Part shown: piece after piece, positions 12,050 to 25,129 of the stretch
How positions within the stretch are numbered: the stretch's first letter is position 1
Layout of the letters: each line of letters begins with the position of its first letter
Assembly: GCA_038030265.1 (NCBI GenBank)
Contig: CM075937.1
Span: 14,322,001-14,386,000, forward strand
Source of the DNA: Corythucha ciliata
Lineage: Eukaryota; Arthropoda; Insecta; Hemiptera; Tingidae
Reading direction: 5' to 3'
DNA: 64,000 bases
Made by a program: the position numbers and the translations under genes
The notes under the pieces: model-generated
Told to the model about the DNA's origin: nothing
The model's database searches: none
Seen by the model: only the letters and a program-made list of their open reading frames with translations

Positions 12050-13860
12050 GCGTCTGCCACGAAAAATGGTCATTTATGATTAGGAAAATCTGCTCTCAAT
12101 CGAAATTTCCAGTTTCTTTTTGTTTCAAGAAAAAATGTTCAGTTTTAATCTATAATTGGCCCATTTGAAGGGGTAAATTTCCTCTTGTCTTGTGTGACTG
12201 CTGACTGGTGTCTAGGATCTTTACGAACAAAGACGTTTTGAAGAAGGGTGGGTTCCAGGTCGGTTGCTGCCTGGCGACGACGTGAAATACAAACTGAACA
12301 GAACCCAAGCGCTATTTTTCCAGTTTTTCGCTTGAATAATCATTGTTTAGGGAGAAAAATATTAATTTCCGCGCTTCTCTGTCAGTTTATAGAGTAAAAT
12401 TGATAGTTTCAGTCGAAAAACAGTCATATTTGTAGCAAACAGTTTATTTCTGGAGACAAAATGTCCAGTTTGCTCGTCAAGTTACCACTTTAAAGGGCAA
12501 AATCTAATGCTTCCAAGCTCAACGTATAGTTGATGTTTGAAAGGCCATGTTGTAGTGGAGTACGAAGGATAATTCCAAAGCAATACTTTGTCTCTCCACA
12601 GTTTATTCCTCTTCCCCGGAATCGATTTTCAACCCTTACCGGGGTCATCTTCAGCGGTACAATATTTCAATGATAATTAAAATTCACACATTTATCTCCG
12701 TTTTTTTGTGCGGATTCACACTAGTGTCACAACCACTGTAAAACGACTACTCAGGAGGAGTTGTACCCACAAAAAAAAAAAAAAAAACAAACAGATAAAT
12801 GTTTAAATTTTAATTATTTGCGATATATTGTGCCGCTGAAGATGACCCTGTAAGGGAAGTATTGCCTTGGAATTATCAACATAATAGTTTCAACGGTCGA
12901 GGGTGACCGGATATGTTGTTTCCATGAAGTTAGAAGTTTCCATCACGTTCTGGGCACTTTACCAGTTTTGGGTAAAAACAATATGCAGGTTTAACGCTTA
13001 ATTAATTCCTGGCTTCATAATAATCGATTTTAAATGAAAAATGGGGAACAATTCAGCGCGATAGTCGTTTTTTGGGGGACTAAATTACCAGTTATTGTAA
13101 CTCAAAATTAAGTTTTGGAAACATTTCCCCCGGTTTTGTGGGAAAACATTGAGTTATATAGGCGCCATTGCTAGCTAGGACGGCGATTACTACAAAGAAT
13201 TGCTGTGAAATTGGCAGTTTTCCGCGTACAACGCCGTCTTCGTTTTTGAAGGAAAGAATAGATGTTTTTTTTTTTACGATAGAATCGGGCAATTTCTTTC
13301 GACTTAACGAAGAAAAACGACAATACAAATGAATATTTTCCACCCTGCAGAGTTGGAGCAGCCTTGGGAGATTAACTGGTACACGAATCAGGTGAGAGGG
13401 GAAGGGGCACACGGCGCCGAATGCTCTGCTGCCACGAATGTCTTGAGTAAACACATAAGTGTACTAAATTACTACAAAACAAGGTCATTGCCTCTTTCGT
13501 GGGGATCAGTGGGAACGAGTCTCAATGAATATTTAACTATTTGGACGGTGAAAATCGCTTAATCGGTGGCAGATCATCGACTGTCGATCGCTTAAGGATA
13601 AATCGTTAGTTCTTAAGACGAAAACAGAGGACTCTGTTCTGTAGTTAAATATTTAGTTCCGTGGTCGAATAGTCGCATTCTGGTGGAGGATTCAAATTTC
13701 CAGAAGCAAAAATTCAATTTTCTCAGGATGAAATTCAGGTTAAGAGGACAAAATAACCAGATTTTAAAGGACTATTCTTGAGCTTTGTGATATCATAAAG
13801 AAAACACCGAGTTTGCGGACACCAATCTTCAAGTTTATGGTAGAAACAGCCAGTTTGCCA
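12050..13860 (+). repeat. Family D repeat blocks with an interposed palindrome
   Basis: D-like units (TCAGTTTATAGAGTAAAATT, ATGTCCAGTTTGCTC and similar) occupy roughly 12050-12540, 12950-13110 and 13600-13860. The stretch 13110-13600 is unique; its short open frames (13092-13454 minus, 13329-13562 plus) overlap each other and carry no recognisable domain. Confidence 0.5.
12568..12878. mobile_element. Palindromic element, ~310 bp
   Basis: GATAATTCC at the left is mirrored by GGAATTATC at the right. GGGTCATCTTCAGCGGTACA then ATATTTC is mirrored by GTGCCGCTGAAGATGACCC, and ACACATTTATCT by AGATAAATGT. The left arm has about 55 bp absent from the right, so the two halves have diverged by insertion or deletion. 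An A-rich tract lies near the centre. Confidence 0.8.
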
Positions 13861-13869
13861 TATGGTCAC

Positions 13870-16800
13870 GATCAAACTCCGGGCATTGAAATTGCATCTC
13901 TATTTTCAGAAAGTCGACATTTTTTTTTTTTTTATTTAACGAAAGGCCTAATGCGTGGATGTATACGCATCGGAGTAACAGTGTTTTTGTTGTTTGTTAT
14001 TGGTGGCGCCTGCCAAGTTTTTCCGGCGGGAAAAAGGCGCAACAATAAATTTCAATTTCTCTCGCGCGGCAATAATTCATTTTCGGGGAATTTTTTTTGA
14101 GGGGTTCGATTTACAAAACAACGAAATGCATTTTGATGTTTACACAACACGTCGCGGTAGGTAAGGGACGAGAGAGAGAGTGAGTAAGAATAAGGAGAGA
14201 GTAGCACCTGGTAAAAACGTTCAAACAAAAATGTATAAATAGAATTGTGTGAAGGGAGATAAAGATTTAAGGAAACGCGGTATATGAGTGGTAGTGTAGA
14301 GGCGGAGGGAGAAACTAAAGGATACACGTCTCGGTGCCATCAAAGAAGATGGAGAGCGAAAGAGATAGAAAAAAAAAAAAAAAAAAACTTCGTCAAAACT
14401 GTTTGTCACTTTGATATTCAAAACTTCAAGAGCGGCGATTCTTTTTAAAGAAAAAAAAAGTACGCTAAACACATTAATCTTTTCATTTCTGTTTTCTTTT
14501 AATACACCTACGCTCGTTCGTCTCAAAACACCACTTGTCTTGACAAGTACGGAGTGGTCATATCTATTGTTTTGGGTCTGGTTCAAAACACCTTTGGATG
14601 AGGCAACCGGCATTTTTTCAATTCAGCTCGCTCAACTAAGTTTGTCTTAGGAAAGGGTAAACAAATAAAAACTTGGCTCATTAGGACGAATTAAGAAGAA
14701 ATACTAATTAGGGAGTAACGTAAATCTGGGGGAAAAAGTCTCTAATGTAAATCATTAAAGAAAAAATCCGTGAGGTACCTATCAGCGAGGATTTTTTTTT
14801 TAGAAGCCTGAAGGCTGAAATTCAAATCAAAGCACGGACAACTTGACAGAGCACGTGAAACAATTAAAAGGCGTCCGAGGAGGCGAATACAAAATTAATT
14901 GAAGCTTACAGGAAGGCAACAGGAGTGGTGGGGAAGAAGATACCCCGCAGGGTGTGTGTATGTGTGCGAGCGCGAGGTGAATTGTGGGACGAGGATGGAA
15001 TGAGATAAAAGACTTGTAATTATGCCCCCCAACCCCGCCACACATCGAACTGGAACCACGCCTACGGGACACCATGAAGAATTTATAACTGTCTGTGCCC
15101 CTTCCTCAACAACGTTTGGCGGTGACTTCACAGAGAAGGCCTTTTCTTATCTTCTCTCTCGCTCCGGTGGACTTTTTTTTTCTTTTTTTTTTTTAATTTT
15201 ATTTTATTTTCCTTTTTTTTCCTCCCAACTTCTACAAACAGAACGCGCACACACTTACTAAGATCGAGATACAAATAAAAATACACAAGTCTTGTAGTTG
15301 GTGCTATCATGATCAACGCTGAGCTACTCAACGTAAAATTATCAGTTATTCATTGTCAAGTGCACGAATTAGTCAGAAATTTAAAGGTGAGACTCTAAAA
15401 GCCATAAAGAGCGTGGTGAAACACGTACTCCTCACCACTAACAATTCAAAACTTGAACTTCAACGCTGGAAATAATGATCGAGTAGGTGACAAATTTCTT
15501 CTCGAAACAATACTCTAGCCAAGTACATTGTACTCGTATTTGGTTACGAGTGCAAGAACTGGTACTTTTTGACACTGATAGCAAGACAACTCGTGGGCAA
15601 GCATTTTGGAACCCCTGAAGGGGAGGGTGGTGGTGCAAAAGATTCCCTGGGGCCGACACAGGAATCATAATCACCTAAGCGTATACAATGAACTTTTACC
15701 TGCGACGGCCTTATCATGTCACATGAGGCTATAACCTGAGGGAGTCAAGCCCAACACCTGGGTCCCGAAAACCATCGAATTTACACATACAAAAAGCAAC
15801 GAAAACCCGAAGCTTCACGGCAACCGTCATCCAAGATTTAGGGAACCCTGAAAAGTTAGCAGTGGATGGGGAGGAGGGGGGGTTTCTAAGAATTCTTCAA
15901 CGCTGTCAAGCATATGTTGATTGTGAGTGTGAATAAGAAGGGGAGTTCTTGTCTCAACAGATACCCTTTTGCCCGATCCGTCGCGTCGTAAAGACGAAAA
16001 AGGTCGTAAAAATAGTGGGGTGGTCCACATGAGCGTACACTTAGTGATAGGAGAGGGGAATAGGGAACTAAACAAAATTACCTGAATGTTAAGAATATCC
16101 AAAATAATCGAGAATATCGGTGAAATGTCTGCAACTAAATTTCATGAGAAAACCACAAAATTTGATTTCACGTCACGTTCAATGACTCCCAGGGTCACAA
16201 CAACATATTACAGGTGGAAGCGGGGGGAAAAATCACCGGATTTTTTCACTATAAACAAAACTTTCGATGAGAACACAACTCCGAAAAAATCTTGAAAGTG
16301 CCCGAAATCTTCTTTCCGCTTTCGAAAGGAACAGGAATGAGAATGAAAAAGAGGAAAAAAGTCGCCGGTTTCTTTTCTCTCCTCCTTCTCCTCATAAACT
16401 CTTCGTACAGTCCACCCGCCCTCTCTTCTTCCACTTCTTCACCGGTCAGAACACAGTCGTCGGCAGAGTACAAGGGCACAAAAACGACTACCTGGAGGAG
16501 ACCTCTCACTCTCTTCACCATCCACCGTTCTTTTTTGGATTGGAAGTAGTATTCCAAGTTCCCAAGAGGGTAAAACCTCGTCCAACCCTACCCTCCACCA
16601 TCGCCCAACCATTTCAAGACCATTTCAACATCGATGGATGGAGTTGACGAGGAAAGAGGTGGTTCGAGGGTGGTAGTGGTGGTGGTGGCGGCGGCGGTAA
16701 AAAAAAAAGGATGAAGGAGGATGAAACCGGCAAGGCGGACGAAGGCGAAGGGGTGCAAGCGAGATGGAGTGAACACACTCACTCAAAAACGGGTACAGAA

Positions 16801-18880
16801 AAAAAAAAAAAAAAAGAGAGGCTTTCGTGGAAGGGGCCGCACACTCTTCCAGGGACTTTGTGAACGGTTGATAAAAGAACTTTGGATAGGACTTACCTAA
16901 GACCAGAGTGGATAAGGGGGCGAGGGTTACGCCAGACGCCCGAGTCACGATATTCGTAGAAGGTGTCTAGATTTTGGTCATTTTCCAAACGCAGGTACCA
17001 ATTTTTTTCCCCCTTAACTGCCAAGAACATTGATTTCAATTCATGGATTGGAATTAGCGCAAGATTTGCGCCCACGTGTTTCAACCAGCCCATCCACCAC
17101 GCACAGAAGAGACGTACATGAATAGCGAGGGTATCGGTGCCAAAATCGGCCCATTACAAACAGACACACCCATTGAGGGAACATACTACAGGTGGGAAGC
17201 CTCTTAATCCCCTAATTATCGATATTCGACGCACTATTATAAATATGCTTGGATTTTGACTAACAAGAAGCCAATACACACCCCCACTCGTAACATCAAT
17301 AATTAAGCTTTTCAAAACATTGAAATATCCTCGAGGTATTTTTAATTAGCCAGAGTACAACAATCAGTAATTAAAAGTGGCGGCGGAGAGTTATTGTTCA
17401 GTTAAAACAATGTAGTTTCTAATGTTCTTTAGTGAAGGACTTGCGGGAAGAAGAGAAGGGGTTTAATGTTGTTTTGTTGCACAGCGGCAGATGTTGAAAG
17501 GTGTGAATCACCCCCCCCCCTTCCACTACATACATATATGCTTATAATGAATAAGAGCAGAGTTACATGGGCACCCCCACCCCACCTTCCTTACAAATAT
17601 AGAAAGCAGGCACTCACAAAGGACGAAGAAATGTCCGGATTGTAAAATTGTACCTTGTTTTTGTAAACGAAAATTCTTGGAAGCCCGGAACAAGTCCTCT
17701 TTGATTGGCGGCTTCGATAGTGTTGCCTTTTTAAAATTGAGTTAGTTCGAAATACCCTAATTTTCTTTCACTACAAGTTCTTGAGGTTAAATTGCCTACT
17801 CATTTTCGAGTTTAGTATGCAATTAAACCTGGAGTGCTCTAAATCGAACGCCCCCCCCCCCATCATTTTTACAACGAGTTTGAAACTTAATGAACCACGA
17901 AGCCGCGAGACCGCTATAACAGCGACAGCCCTTTAATTACGTCTTCTAATAAAAATTAGAACCACGTCGCAAATTAGTATGCCTACTATAGCACAAGCGC
18001 GCCCTTTATATACCTACGTCTCCGGTAAGACGAAATATTGTTATCTTGATTCCCTCGAGGGCAGACAAAATCGTCTCTGGCCTTAAATGACGCGCACATA
18101 TTTCATCTTATCGCCTAGAAGAAAAAAAAAGACAGAAAAAACAACGTGTGCCAAGCCTTTTACCCCGCCCATTAATGTTTGTCTCAAAAAAAAAACACGC
18201 AGCCCCGTCGAAAGTGCCTTCTAATTAAGTGAATGCAAAAATTGGCGTTCGTTGAGTACGGGGACGGCGAAAAAAAAAAAAAAACTTTGTCACACTTGCC
18301 AATTAAAAGGTAGTTTGGGTGCCTACTGCAATTTTTTAATATGCCCGTGTTCGCATCATTCCAGAAACACTGTGGGGGGGGGGGGGGTTATACGGCTTCT
18401 AAGGGCGAGGTTACAAAGTCATATCAGTACGATCAGGTGGTAGGGTCAATGTGTGGTTTGACCATAGGGTTACTGTGGTGTGGGTTGGACGATAGACAAT
18501 GTTCGTGATGAGGGGGGGGGGGGCTGAAATTTCCAGTTTCCTGATACATAAGTTTTTTTGAAATATAGTATATGGCCTCCTTAATGGTGGATGCACTCTG
18601 TGGAAAGTCAAATTAAAATGCCTAAATTGTCAATTTGCAAGCCCTGATGTGAGTAGTTCTTGGCGAGTAGTTCGTTTCTGAAGGCAAAAAATAAAGAAAT
18701 ACTACTCGAAGTTTGAAGGGGGGGGGGCAGCAATGTGGTTCAAAGCCTATTTTTGGGTTCATATAGCTATGGATATGGATCAGCCGAGCACTTCACGACC
18801 ATTTCGGTTGACTCGCCGTTTGTTATATGAGCACGCTCAACGACGGGAAAGCCGATTCCCGGAGCGAAACGGTATTCGCG
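13870..18880. other. Low-complexity AT-rich spacer or intron, no gene recognised
   Basis: Homopolymer and simple-sequence tracts are common: long T tracts near 13919-13933 and 15172-15193, A tracts near 14370-14387 and 16798-16815, a GGT/GGC array near 16664-16699, and G or C runs at 17511-17520, 17851-17861, 18374-18387, 18512-18523 and 18718-18727. Several open frames of 60-130 codons overlap one another in opposite frames and are dominated by Ser, Phe, Lys or Pro from simple repeats. None has a domain. Confidence 0.5.
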
Positions 18881-18889
18881 GTGCAAAAA

Positions 18890-19200
18890 GGCCAGAGTGT
18901 AGAAATAGCACTAATTCATGGCTAAAAGTGAGGGAAAACGCTAATCACGGATGAAATTCTCAAAAGCGCTAATGATGCTGTACTTTGGGTCGATTCCGCG
19001 GATTCAATTATATGAGAAAAACCGTAAGCCCAACGCTAAATGTGATAAAAATTACCAATTGGCAGCTAAAATTGTGAAAATCCCTAATTCACGGATAAAA
19101 TTGAGAAAAGCGTTATAAAATTGACAGATTTAGAGGAAAAACAGATTTAGAAAAAAAAGCGGGTGAAATTGAGAAAAATCTACGAAATCATAATTGCCTG
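18890..19200 (+). repeat. Family A tandem repeat, short block
   Basis: CTAATTCATGGCTAAAAGTG, GAGAAAAGCG and AATTCACGGATAAAATTGAG phrases mark about ten A units. Family B follows directly. Confidence 0.75.
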
Positions 19201-19309
19201 TTAGAAATATCCTTAAAATTGCAAGAGGCGTGGTCCCCAGGGGTAGCCAGCTGCGACAGCACCTAGGGCCTGACAAAAATATCTTGAATGACGCGGTGCT
19301 AAAAATTTG

Positions 19310-20540
19310 TGGAATAGCCAGTTTCCGGTCTAATTATCGGTGAAATTGCTAGTTTTCGGTATTTTTTATCCGCGAAATTACCAGTTTCTTGGCGACTGCT
19401 GACGACAACTGTAGTATTCTAGTCACTCAAAAGATTAACCATAAACGCGGTAACTTCCAAAAATGTACATTCTTTAAAAATCGTATTGTTATTTTATAAT
19501 TATTGTTTAAACTGTAGTCGATCTACATCAACGACAGTGGCCAACCCGCCGCTTCGCCGCAGAATCGCGGCATTTTATATGTAAATAGTCACAAAATTTG
19601 AATTTTCCTGGCTGACTATTCGCGATATTACGATATTTCACGTCTTAATTTCAGCGAAATTCAAAGTTTCGGGCATTTCTTTTTTTTACAGGCCGTGGAT
19701 TCCCCGGACAAGCTAGCCCCGACAACCCTCAAAGCCTGTCGAATAGCCGCAAAATTGCAACATTTTGATGGCAATCATCCGCGAAATTGGCAGTTTACCG
19801 GCAGAAGATTCGTGATATTGCAAGTTCCAGGTTTAAATAGCAACGAAATTGGTCAGTTTTCGGTCTTCGAAAATTTCGGTATTTTGGTTTATTTATTTAT
19901 TTTTAGAAATGCGATACCGGATCCCGGGCTACTGCAAGTTTCAGGGCCTTTTGTTTTTATAGGCCGGCCTCGACTGCACCCATAACTTAAAATTTGAAAT
20001 GCAATTTAAATTGAATGATTTTGAAAATTGGGGCCTAGTTTTGGCGAAACTTCAACTTTCCTGGCTGCCAATATTCGCGAAATTGAAAGTTTCGGGATAA
20101 CTTAAGCGAAAGTGCTCGTTTCGTTTAGGGCATAAGTTTAAGCAAAATTCCAAGTTTTGGTACCTTTTTCATGGCGGTGGATCAAACAGGCTAGCCACCC
20201 CTAACAGAGCTCGGAGCCAGAGGAATACTCAGGAAATATGAAGTACCATGGCCGAATATCCGCAGCAATGCGATTTTCGGGTCTTAATTCCTGCGGAAAT
20301 TCAGGTTTCGGGTCTTAATTTCGGATTTTCAAGTTTCTTGTCTTAATTTCTGAGAAATTGCAAGTTTTTGGGTCTTTTTTTTTTTTTTCAGTGGCCGAGC
20401 CGCCAGCAGGACCGGGAGTTCACGTCCTCTTGAAAAAAAAATCGCGAAACTCACAATTTCGACGAAAATTTGAATTTGTATTTTGTACCCGAAAGTTGCA
20501 ATGCCTCGAATAATCAGTATAATGTGACTTCGAATTTTGT
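19310..20540 (+). repeat. Family B tandem repeat with GC-rich linkers
   Basis: B units such as GCGAAATTGAAAGTTTCGGG alternate with a GC-rich linker (near 19236, 19691, 20175 and 20390) containing variants of CTAGCC and AAAGCCTGTCGAAT. The same linker recurs in B arrays near 29998, 31534 and 35595, showing a long composite repeat and not a simple 30-mer array. Confidence 0.75.
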
Positions 20541-20545
20541 CAGGC

Positions 20546-20577
<32 letters not shown>

Positions 20578-21340
20578 TCGGACGGTCTCCCGACTCCGAA
20601 GGTGCCAAAAGCCTTTCGGCCCATACACCATACCCACTTGGGGCCCGGACTCGGGAGAGCCTAGTACGGCTCCTCAAACCTATTTATCCTTTCCAGCAAT
20701 CTCAGGAGACGGGTCCCATTCTCCTTTGAGAAGCTGGGGAAGGATATCCTATCGTCACCAAAAATGGTGTATCTGACCGCCGCGTAGCCGTCACACTAGC
20801 ATACGACGTGCTCCGCGGTTTCCTCAGCCTCCCCACACCTTTCGCAATCGGGCTCCCCTACTGCCTATTAAGGGCGTAATGTCCTGTATACATCCCTACT
20901 ATCCGCCTAAGCTTAACCCGTGTTAGTCCCAGCAACCATGCCGAAGCTTCCTGGTCTTTCTCATTTATTCCCAGTTTTGCTTGCCGGCACCCTGGTTCAG
21001 TCCGCCATCTCCTCAGGGCTTGGTCACTGGCCCAGGCCCTTATCTCCCTCAAGACCACCCTTCGGGCAATGCCCACCGATGGTTCAGGTCCTATCACCAG
21101 CTGGCCCGCGCCACGCTTGGCCAGCTCGTCTGTTTTTTCATTTCCCTGCCATCCTCTATGACCCGGGATCCATCCCAACGTTAGGGAGTTCCCTTCGCCC
21201 GGGAGGTCCCGTATCCCTACTCTGCAATTCGCCACGGCCGCTGAGTCCACCACGGGTTTGGTGATCGCCCCCAGCGCCGCCCTGCTATCAGAGTAGATGC
21301 TTAGAGTAGATGGCTTAGGGAACTTTTAGGGCATGCCTAT
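20546..21340 (-). pseudogene. Truncated non-LTR retrotransposon: RNase H domain and C-terminal zinc motif
   Basis: Read on the minus strand, the frame at 21253-20858 contains WIPGHRGWQGNEKTDELA, the late RNase H motif (GHxGxxGNExxD), and upstream, near 21300, YSDSRAAL, the DSxxAL motif of the same domain. After the stop codon near 20862 a shifted frame gives CERCGEAEETAEHVVC, the zinc-knuckle-like motif found downstream of such domains. A T26 run on the + strand at 20546-20571 is the element's poly(A) tail. RNase H is found in I-type and some related LINE clades. The copy is 5'-truncated and frameshifted and sits in family B repeat, with no target duplication identified. Confidence 0.85.
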
Positions 21341-21369
21341 CCTGCCTGCTCTGCCACAACACAAAAAAA

Positions 21370-22220
21370 TGTGGCCGCGAAACTTGCAATCTTGCTTAAA
21401 TTGAATTTTTGCTTCAACTACACCCCGAAACCATCAATTTCGAGCCAAAAAACTTGTAATTTGGACCCGAACTTACACTCTCACCAATATTTATCTTTAA
21501 TAAATGTTGACATTACACAGATATTTGTCAGGGGATAGGAGAGTAGTCAGGGCCGGCTTGTCCAATGTCCACGCCCACTAAAATAATGAGCCGGAAACTT
21601 TATATTTCGCGAAAATATACGTCAGAAACTGGCAAAATGGCGAAATTAAAGACTAGAAAATAACCATTTCTCGAATATTTAGACCCGAAACTTGCAATTA
21701 CCGGGTAGTAAAGACCAGAAACCTGAATTTTATACGTAAGTAAACCTGAAACTTGCAATTTCAATAATATTCAGCGGAGGAAACTTCCTATTTCACGGAT
21801 ATTTAGCCAAAGCATGTTGCAATTTCACGGCCATCCGTCAGTCTTTGGGAGCGCGTTGCCGTGGGCAGCTAGCCCGGGTTCCACGGTCACAAGTCGCCAA
21901 AGAAAAGTCTCCAAAACTGACAATTTCACGAAAATAAGTACCAGGAACAGACGATTTCACGAATGTTCAGTCTTAAAATTGTTTAATTCTAATATTTTAA
22001 CCTCGAATGTGTTGCTATTTTGTAACAAATTTATTTTCCTTGATTGGGAGCTCTCGGGACCGGCTAGACACTATAAAACCAAAGAAAAGGGCACGGAACT
22101 TGCCATTTCGCGAAAGTAAACACGGGAAACTTGATATTTCATTGATATGTATAAATCCGAAGCATGGCAATTCTACAGCTTTTCATATCCGATAGCAATT
22201 TCGCGGCGACTTTTTTGCAA
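21370..22220 (-). repeat. Family B tandem repeat, inverted orientation
   Basis: GAAACTTGCAATTTCACTAA-like units repeat, and the complement of the GC-rich linker (GCAGCTAGCCCGGGTTCCAC) lies near 21866. B is forward to the left of the LINE remnant and inverted to the right, so the array changes orientation around the insertion. Confidence 0.75.
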
Positions 22221-22229
22221 TGTAGCAAT

Positions 22230-24440
22230 ATGCACGTTTTAGCACAAAGATGTACGTCAAACTATAGCCCCCCAAAAATTGTGATTCATTTAGGTGAGAA
22301 CTCTTCTTATACAACGGAGGTCGGTAAAGAAAAACAATCTGGGCATTCACCCCTGTATGTCAATCGTTTTTCACCGAAAAACTTTCTTTTTCGTTGGGTG
22401 GAAAGCAAAAAAAACAAAAAAAACTGAACAAATGAGGCTTGTTGTGTCCTTTTTCTAACTGTAATACTTCGTCGGCTAGTCGTGCTCTTTGCAGCATACG
22501 TCCGTGGTTGTGTATGAGAAGGGGGAGTATTTCTTTTTTCACTTTTTCTTTTTCTTCCTCGCCCTGTCCAAGCCCTTAAGAGCTTCAGGTATTTTCAAGT
22601 CTTCTCGACCGACAATGGTCACCTTTAGAAGTACAGGGAAGGGTTTTTTTTATTGCTTTGTAAAGCGATGCGGCATCTCTATCATTTACAGCTTTAATCT
22701 TCGGTGCATCTTTATTTTATTTTTTATGTTGTTTTTTTTATTTTTTACTATAACATTTCATCCCAGGAATGTTGTTTTAAAAGTGGCGGCCTTACTTTAC
22801 AAGGAATTAGCATTATTTGATACAATTTTACTGTTTCAACTATGTTTTGTTTTGTTTGTTGTAACAGCACCTTTTTACCTTTCCCCATCAGGGCCGCATA
22901 CACATACAGTGCACTTATAGGACTCAAAATAAATGGACTGTGGCGTAATCCCATAATTGTACAACAATCCCAAGCCCGAAGAGATTTGAAAGTTGTGACA
23001 TAGAGGGATAGAGGTGGTTCACCGAAGGAGATCCTATGAACGCAGAACTCCTAGTTCATGGTCCTTCACCCTTCTTCACCTCCACGCAACGTCTTTTAAC
23101 TCTTTTCAAGAGTCTTCGTTTTTTTTTAAACTTCACTGACTGTCCGCTGGAGTCAACTTGTTTCTCTCTCTCTATAGTCTTTCGCCTTTTGAGAAACACC
23201 GACAGCGCCGTAATTAATAGGACGATAGTCCCAAGCCAGAATCGTAAACAAATTTTTTTTCTATAAAAATAATTAATGTGAGCTCTCTTGAATTCTTTCG
23301 CTCACTTTTTGTGCGCAAGAATGCATAAAAAAAATTCGCATTTGGAACAGATAATCTGTGGTCGAGAAGGGGTCGGGCTTAAACATTGTAATAGGACCTA
23401 GAAAGGAATCAAGATCCTCAAGATAGATGGACAAGGTGAACCACAACCCCCTTGTTCCGCTCATCATCCACATCAGGTCACTCATCAGGGTTTAAGGGGG
23501 TGAACGTTGAGCTGTAGATAATGACGACGTGGAATAGGACGAGTGCGAGTGGATGGCATGGGGGGGGGGGAGGTGAAAGAGATAAATCCAAGGCCAAAAC
23601 GCTAATACAATAATTGAGCGGTAAGTTGTAAGAAGTGGCTTCTTCTCTTTCCTTTCTGGCCTAGACCTCTCTTGAGCTCTGTAATCAACCACCCACCCCC
23701 ACCCAAGAGTTTGGACGATGAGACTTCACCTCCCCGACCACCCAAACCATCACTTCCCTCGAGCTAACACCTTCTGCAGCAACCTTAATAAGAAACCACA
23801 GAAGATTTAGGTCCTTGTAGTCAAGAAAGAGAAGAAGAAAAAAATGTTGAAAAATGAAAAGATGCCATGCAAGAAGGAGAAGAAAGAACGAAACGCAATC
23901 GCTCGAGTAGCTTTTCGACGGAAACTGCAACGCCGTCACACCGAAAACTGACTGACCGGTGCCGCGAGGTCCGACAGTCACGTACACTGTCAGTTTTATT
24001 GGAGAATTTTAGTGTACGCGCAGCTAATTTTTTTTGGAGCACAAATCGAATAACCCCAAAATCTGGATTCTCGATTTAGGAATTAGCGATACGGTTGAGT
24101 ATTGGTTACCCCCAATATTCCCAAGAAACTCGTCAAGTCATCAAGCTAGAGGTCACTTAAACAAATTTTGAACCAAAAACAAGGTAATTTAGTAGCATGT
24201 ACTGAAAAATTAACTACGGAAAGCTTAATTGTCCACTGAAACTAAATCCCTAGGAATTTTATTTGTGGCTGACAGCCGAATGATGTTCATATGTACTTAA
24301 TTTTTGCCAATAAAATAGGCCATTTTTCTTCTAAAATTGACTGTTTTGTCCGCAAACTGTAAACCCAATGGGCAAATTCACTTGCCCCGCCAATGAAACC
24401 GAAAATTTCTCTCCCCAAGTTCCCAAAGCTAAGCCCAGAG
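22230..24440. other. AT-rich spacer or intron, no gene recognised
   Basis: Non-tandem sequence with T-rich tracts (near 22530-22560 and 22720-22750) and a G11 run at 23560-23570. The 143-codon open frame at 22489-22920 is Phe-rich because of T tracts and shows no domain. No splice-linked exons were recognised. Confidence 0.45.
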
Positions 24441-24469
24441 CCCTACAAGCGCCCTGATCTGAAGAGCGT

Positions 24470-24960
24470 CGCTATAGCCTTATAGTGCCAGAAGGGGGCA
24501 CTTTTTTTTTTAGAAAGAAATGCATACGAAATTGGTTTTTTAGGGAGCGAAACCCCCGAACTTGCTTTTTTTGTTGTTGTAATCACGAGCGGATCTATGG
24601 AGCGCGAATGGTTGCTTTTGACACTGTCAGGGCAGATATCGTCTGCCGCGCGATCGTCAGTTTGACCATTATTAGGGCGCACACAATCGGTATTGCCAAT
24701 TTTAGAGCGTGAATAGTCTTTTTTAAAAACAAATTTTAGCACCAACACAGTTGCTTCAGTCATTTCCAAGGCGCGAATTGTCTGTTGTGCCATTTTGAGG
24801 CACACGCATAGTCAGTTAAGCAGTTCTTTATTGCCCGAAAAGTCAGTGAAGCCTATGGACACGAATGGTCACTATGGCCCATTTTGGCGCCTATTGGGCG
24901 CGAATGGTTAATTTAGCCATTTCAAGCGCAAGAGTCATCTGTTAAAGGCATTTTCAATGT
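24470..24960 (+). repeat. Family C tandem repeat, left of the R1-like LINE
   Basis: Units such as CGTCAGTTTGACCATTATTA and GCGCGAATTGTC match the array at 5446-6680. The array resumes at 25970 after the retroelement remnant. Confidence 0.75.
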
Positions 24961-24964
24961 GCGA

Positions 24965-25077
24965 ACCAGGATTTTGCATTCTTCCCGCCCTGATTTGATG
25001 CATTGAAAGGCACATAACCAGGATCAAGCCTGACATGACGACCGGGAAGTGACCCGACACGTGCAAATCCTGGTTAT
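24965..25077. repeat. Inverted repeat at the 3' flank of the R1-like LINE
   Basis: AACCAGGATTTTGCATTC then TTCCCG at the left is mirrored by CGGGAAGTG, then GCAAATCCTGGTT at the right. It lies just past the coding remnant on its 3' side and may be part of the element's 3' UTR or a separate small insertion. Confidence 0.6.
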
Positions 25078-25129
25078 CCTCCCTCCACTCCCCGTCAGCC
25101 ACACCAGCTGGTCAAAGCTGGTGCGTTAC

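Noticed and set aside
12830..12850. Hammerhead ribozyme-like CTGAAGATGACC
   Set aside because: The conserved CTGATGA core and GAAA partner are not present in the required arrangement; the word is part of the palindrome arms.
16267..16647. 126-codon open frame with charged and Ser/Pro-rich stretches
   Set aside because: Two other frames are open over the same bases and the composition reflects purine/pyrimidine simple sequence.
20920..21264. 114-codon plus-strand frame rich in Pro/Leu
   Set aside because: It is the antisense shadow of the LINE RNase H region.
22489..22920. 143-codon open frame, apparently membrane-like
   Set aside because: Phe and Leu richness comes from T tracts in AT-rich DNA; there is no domain, no splice context and no conserved motif.
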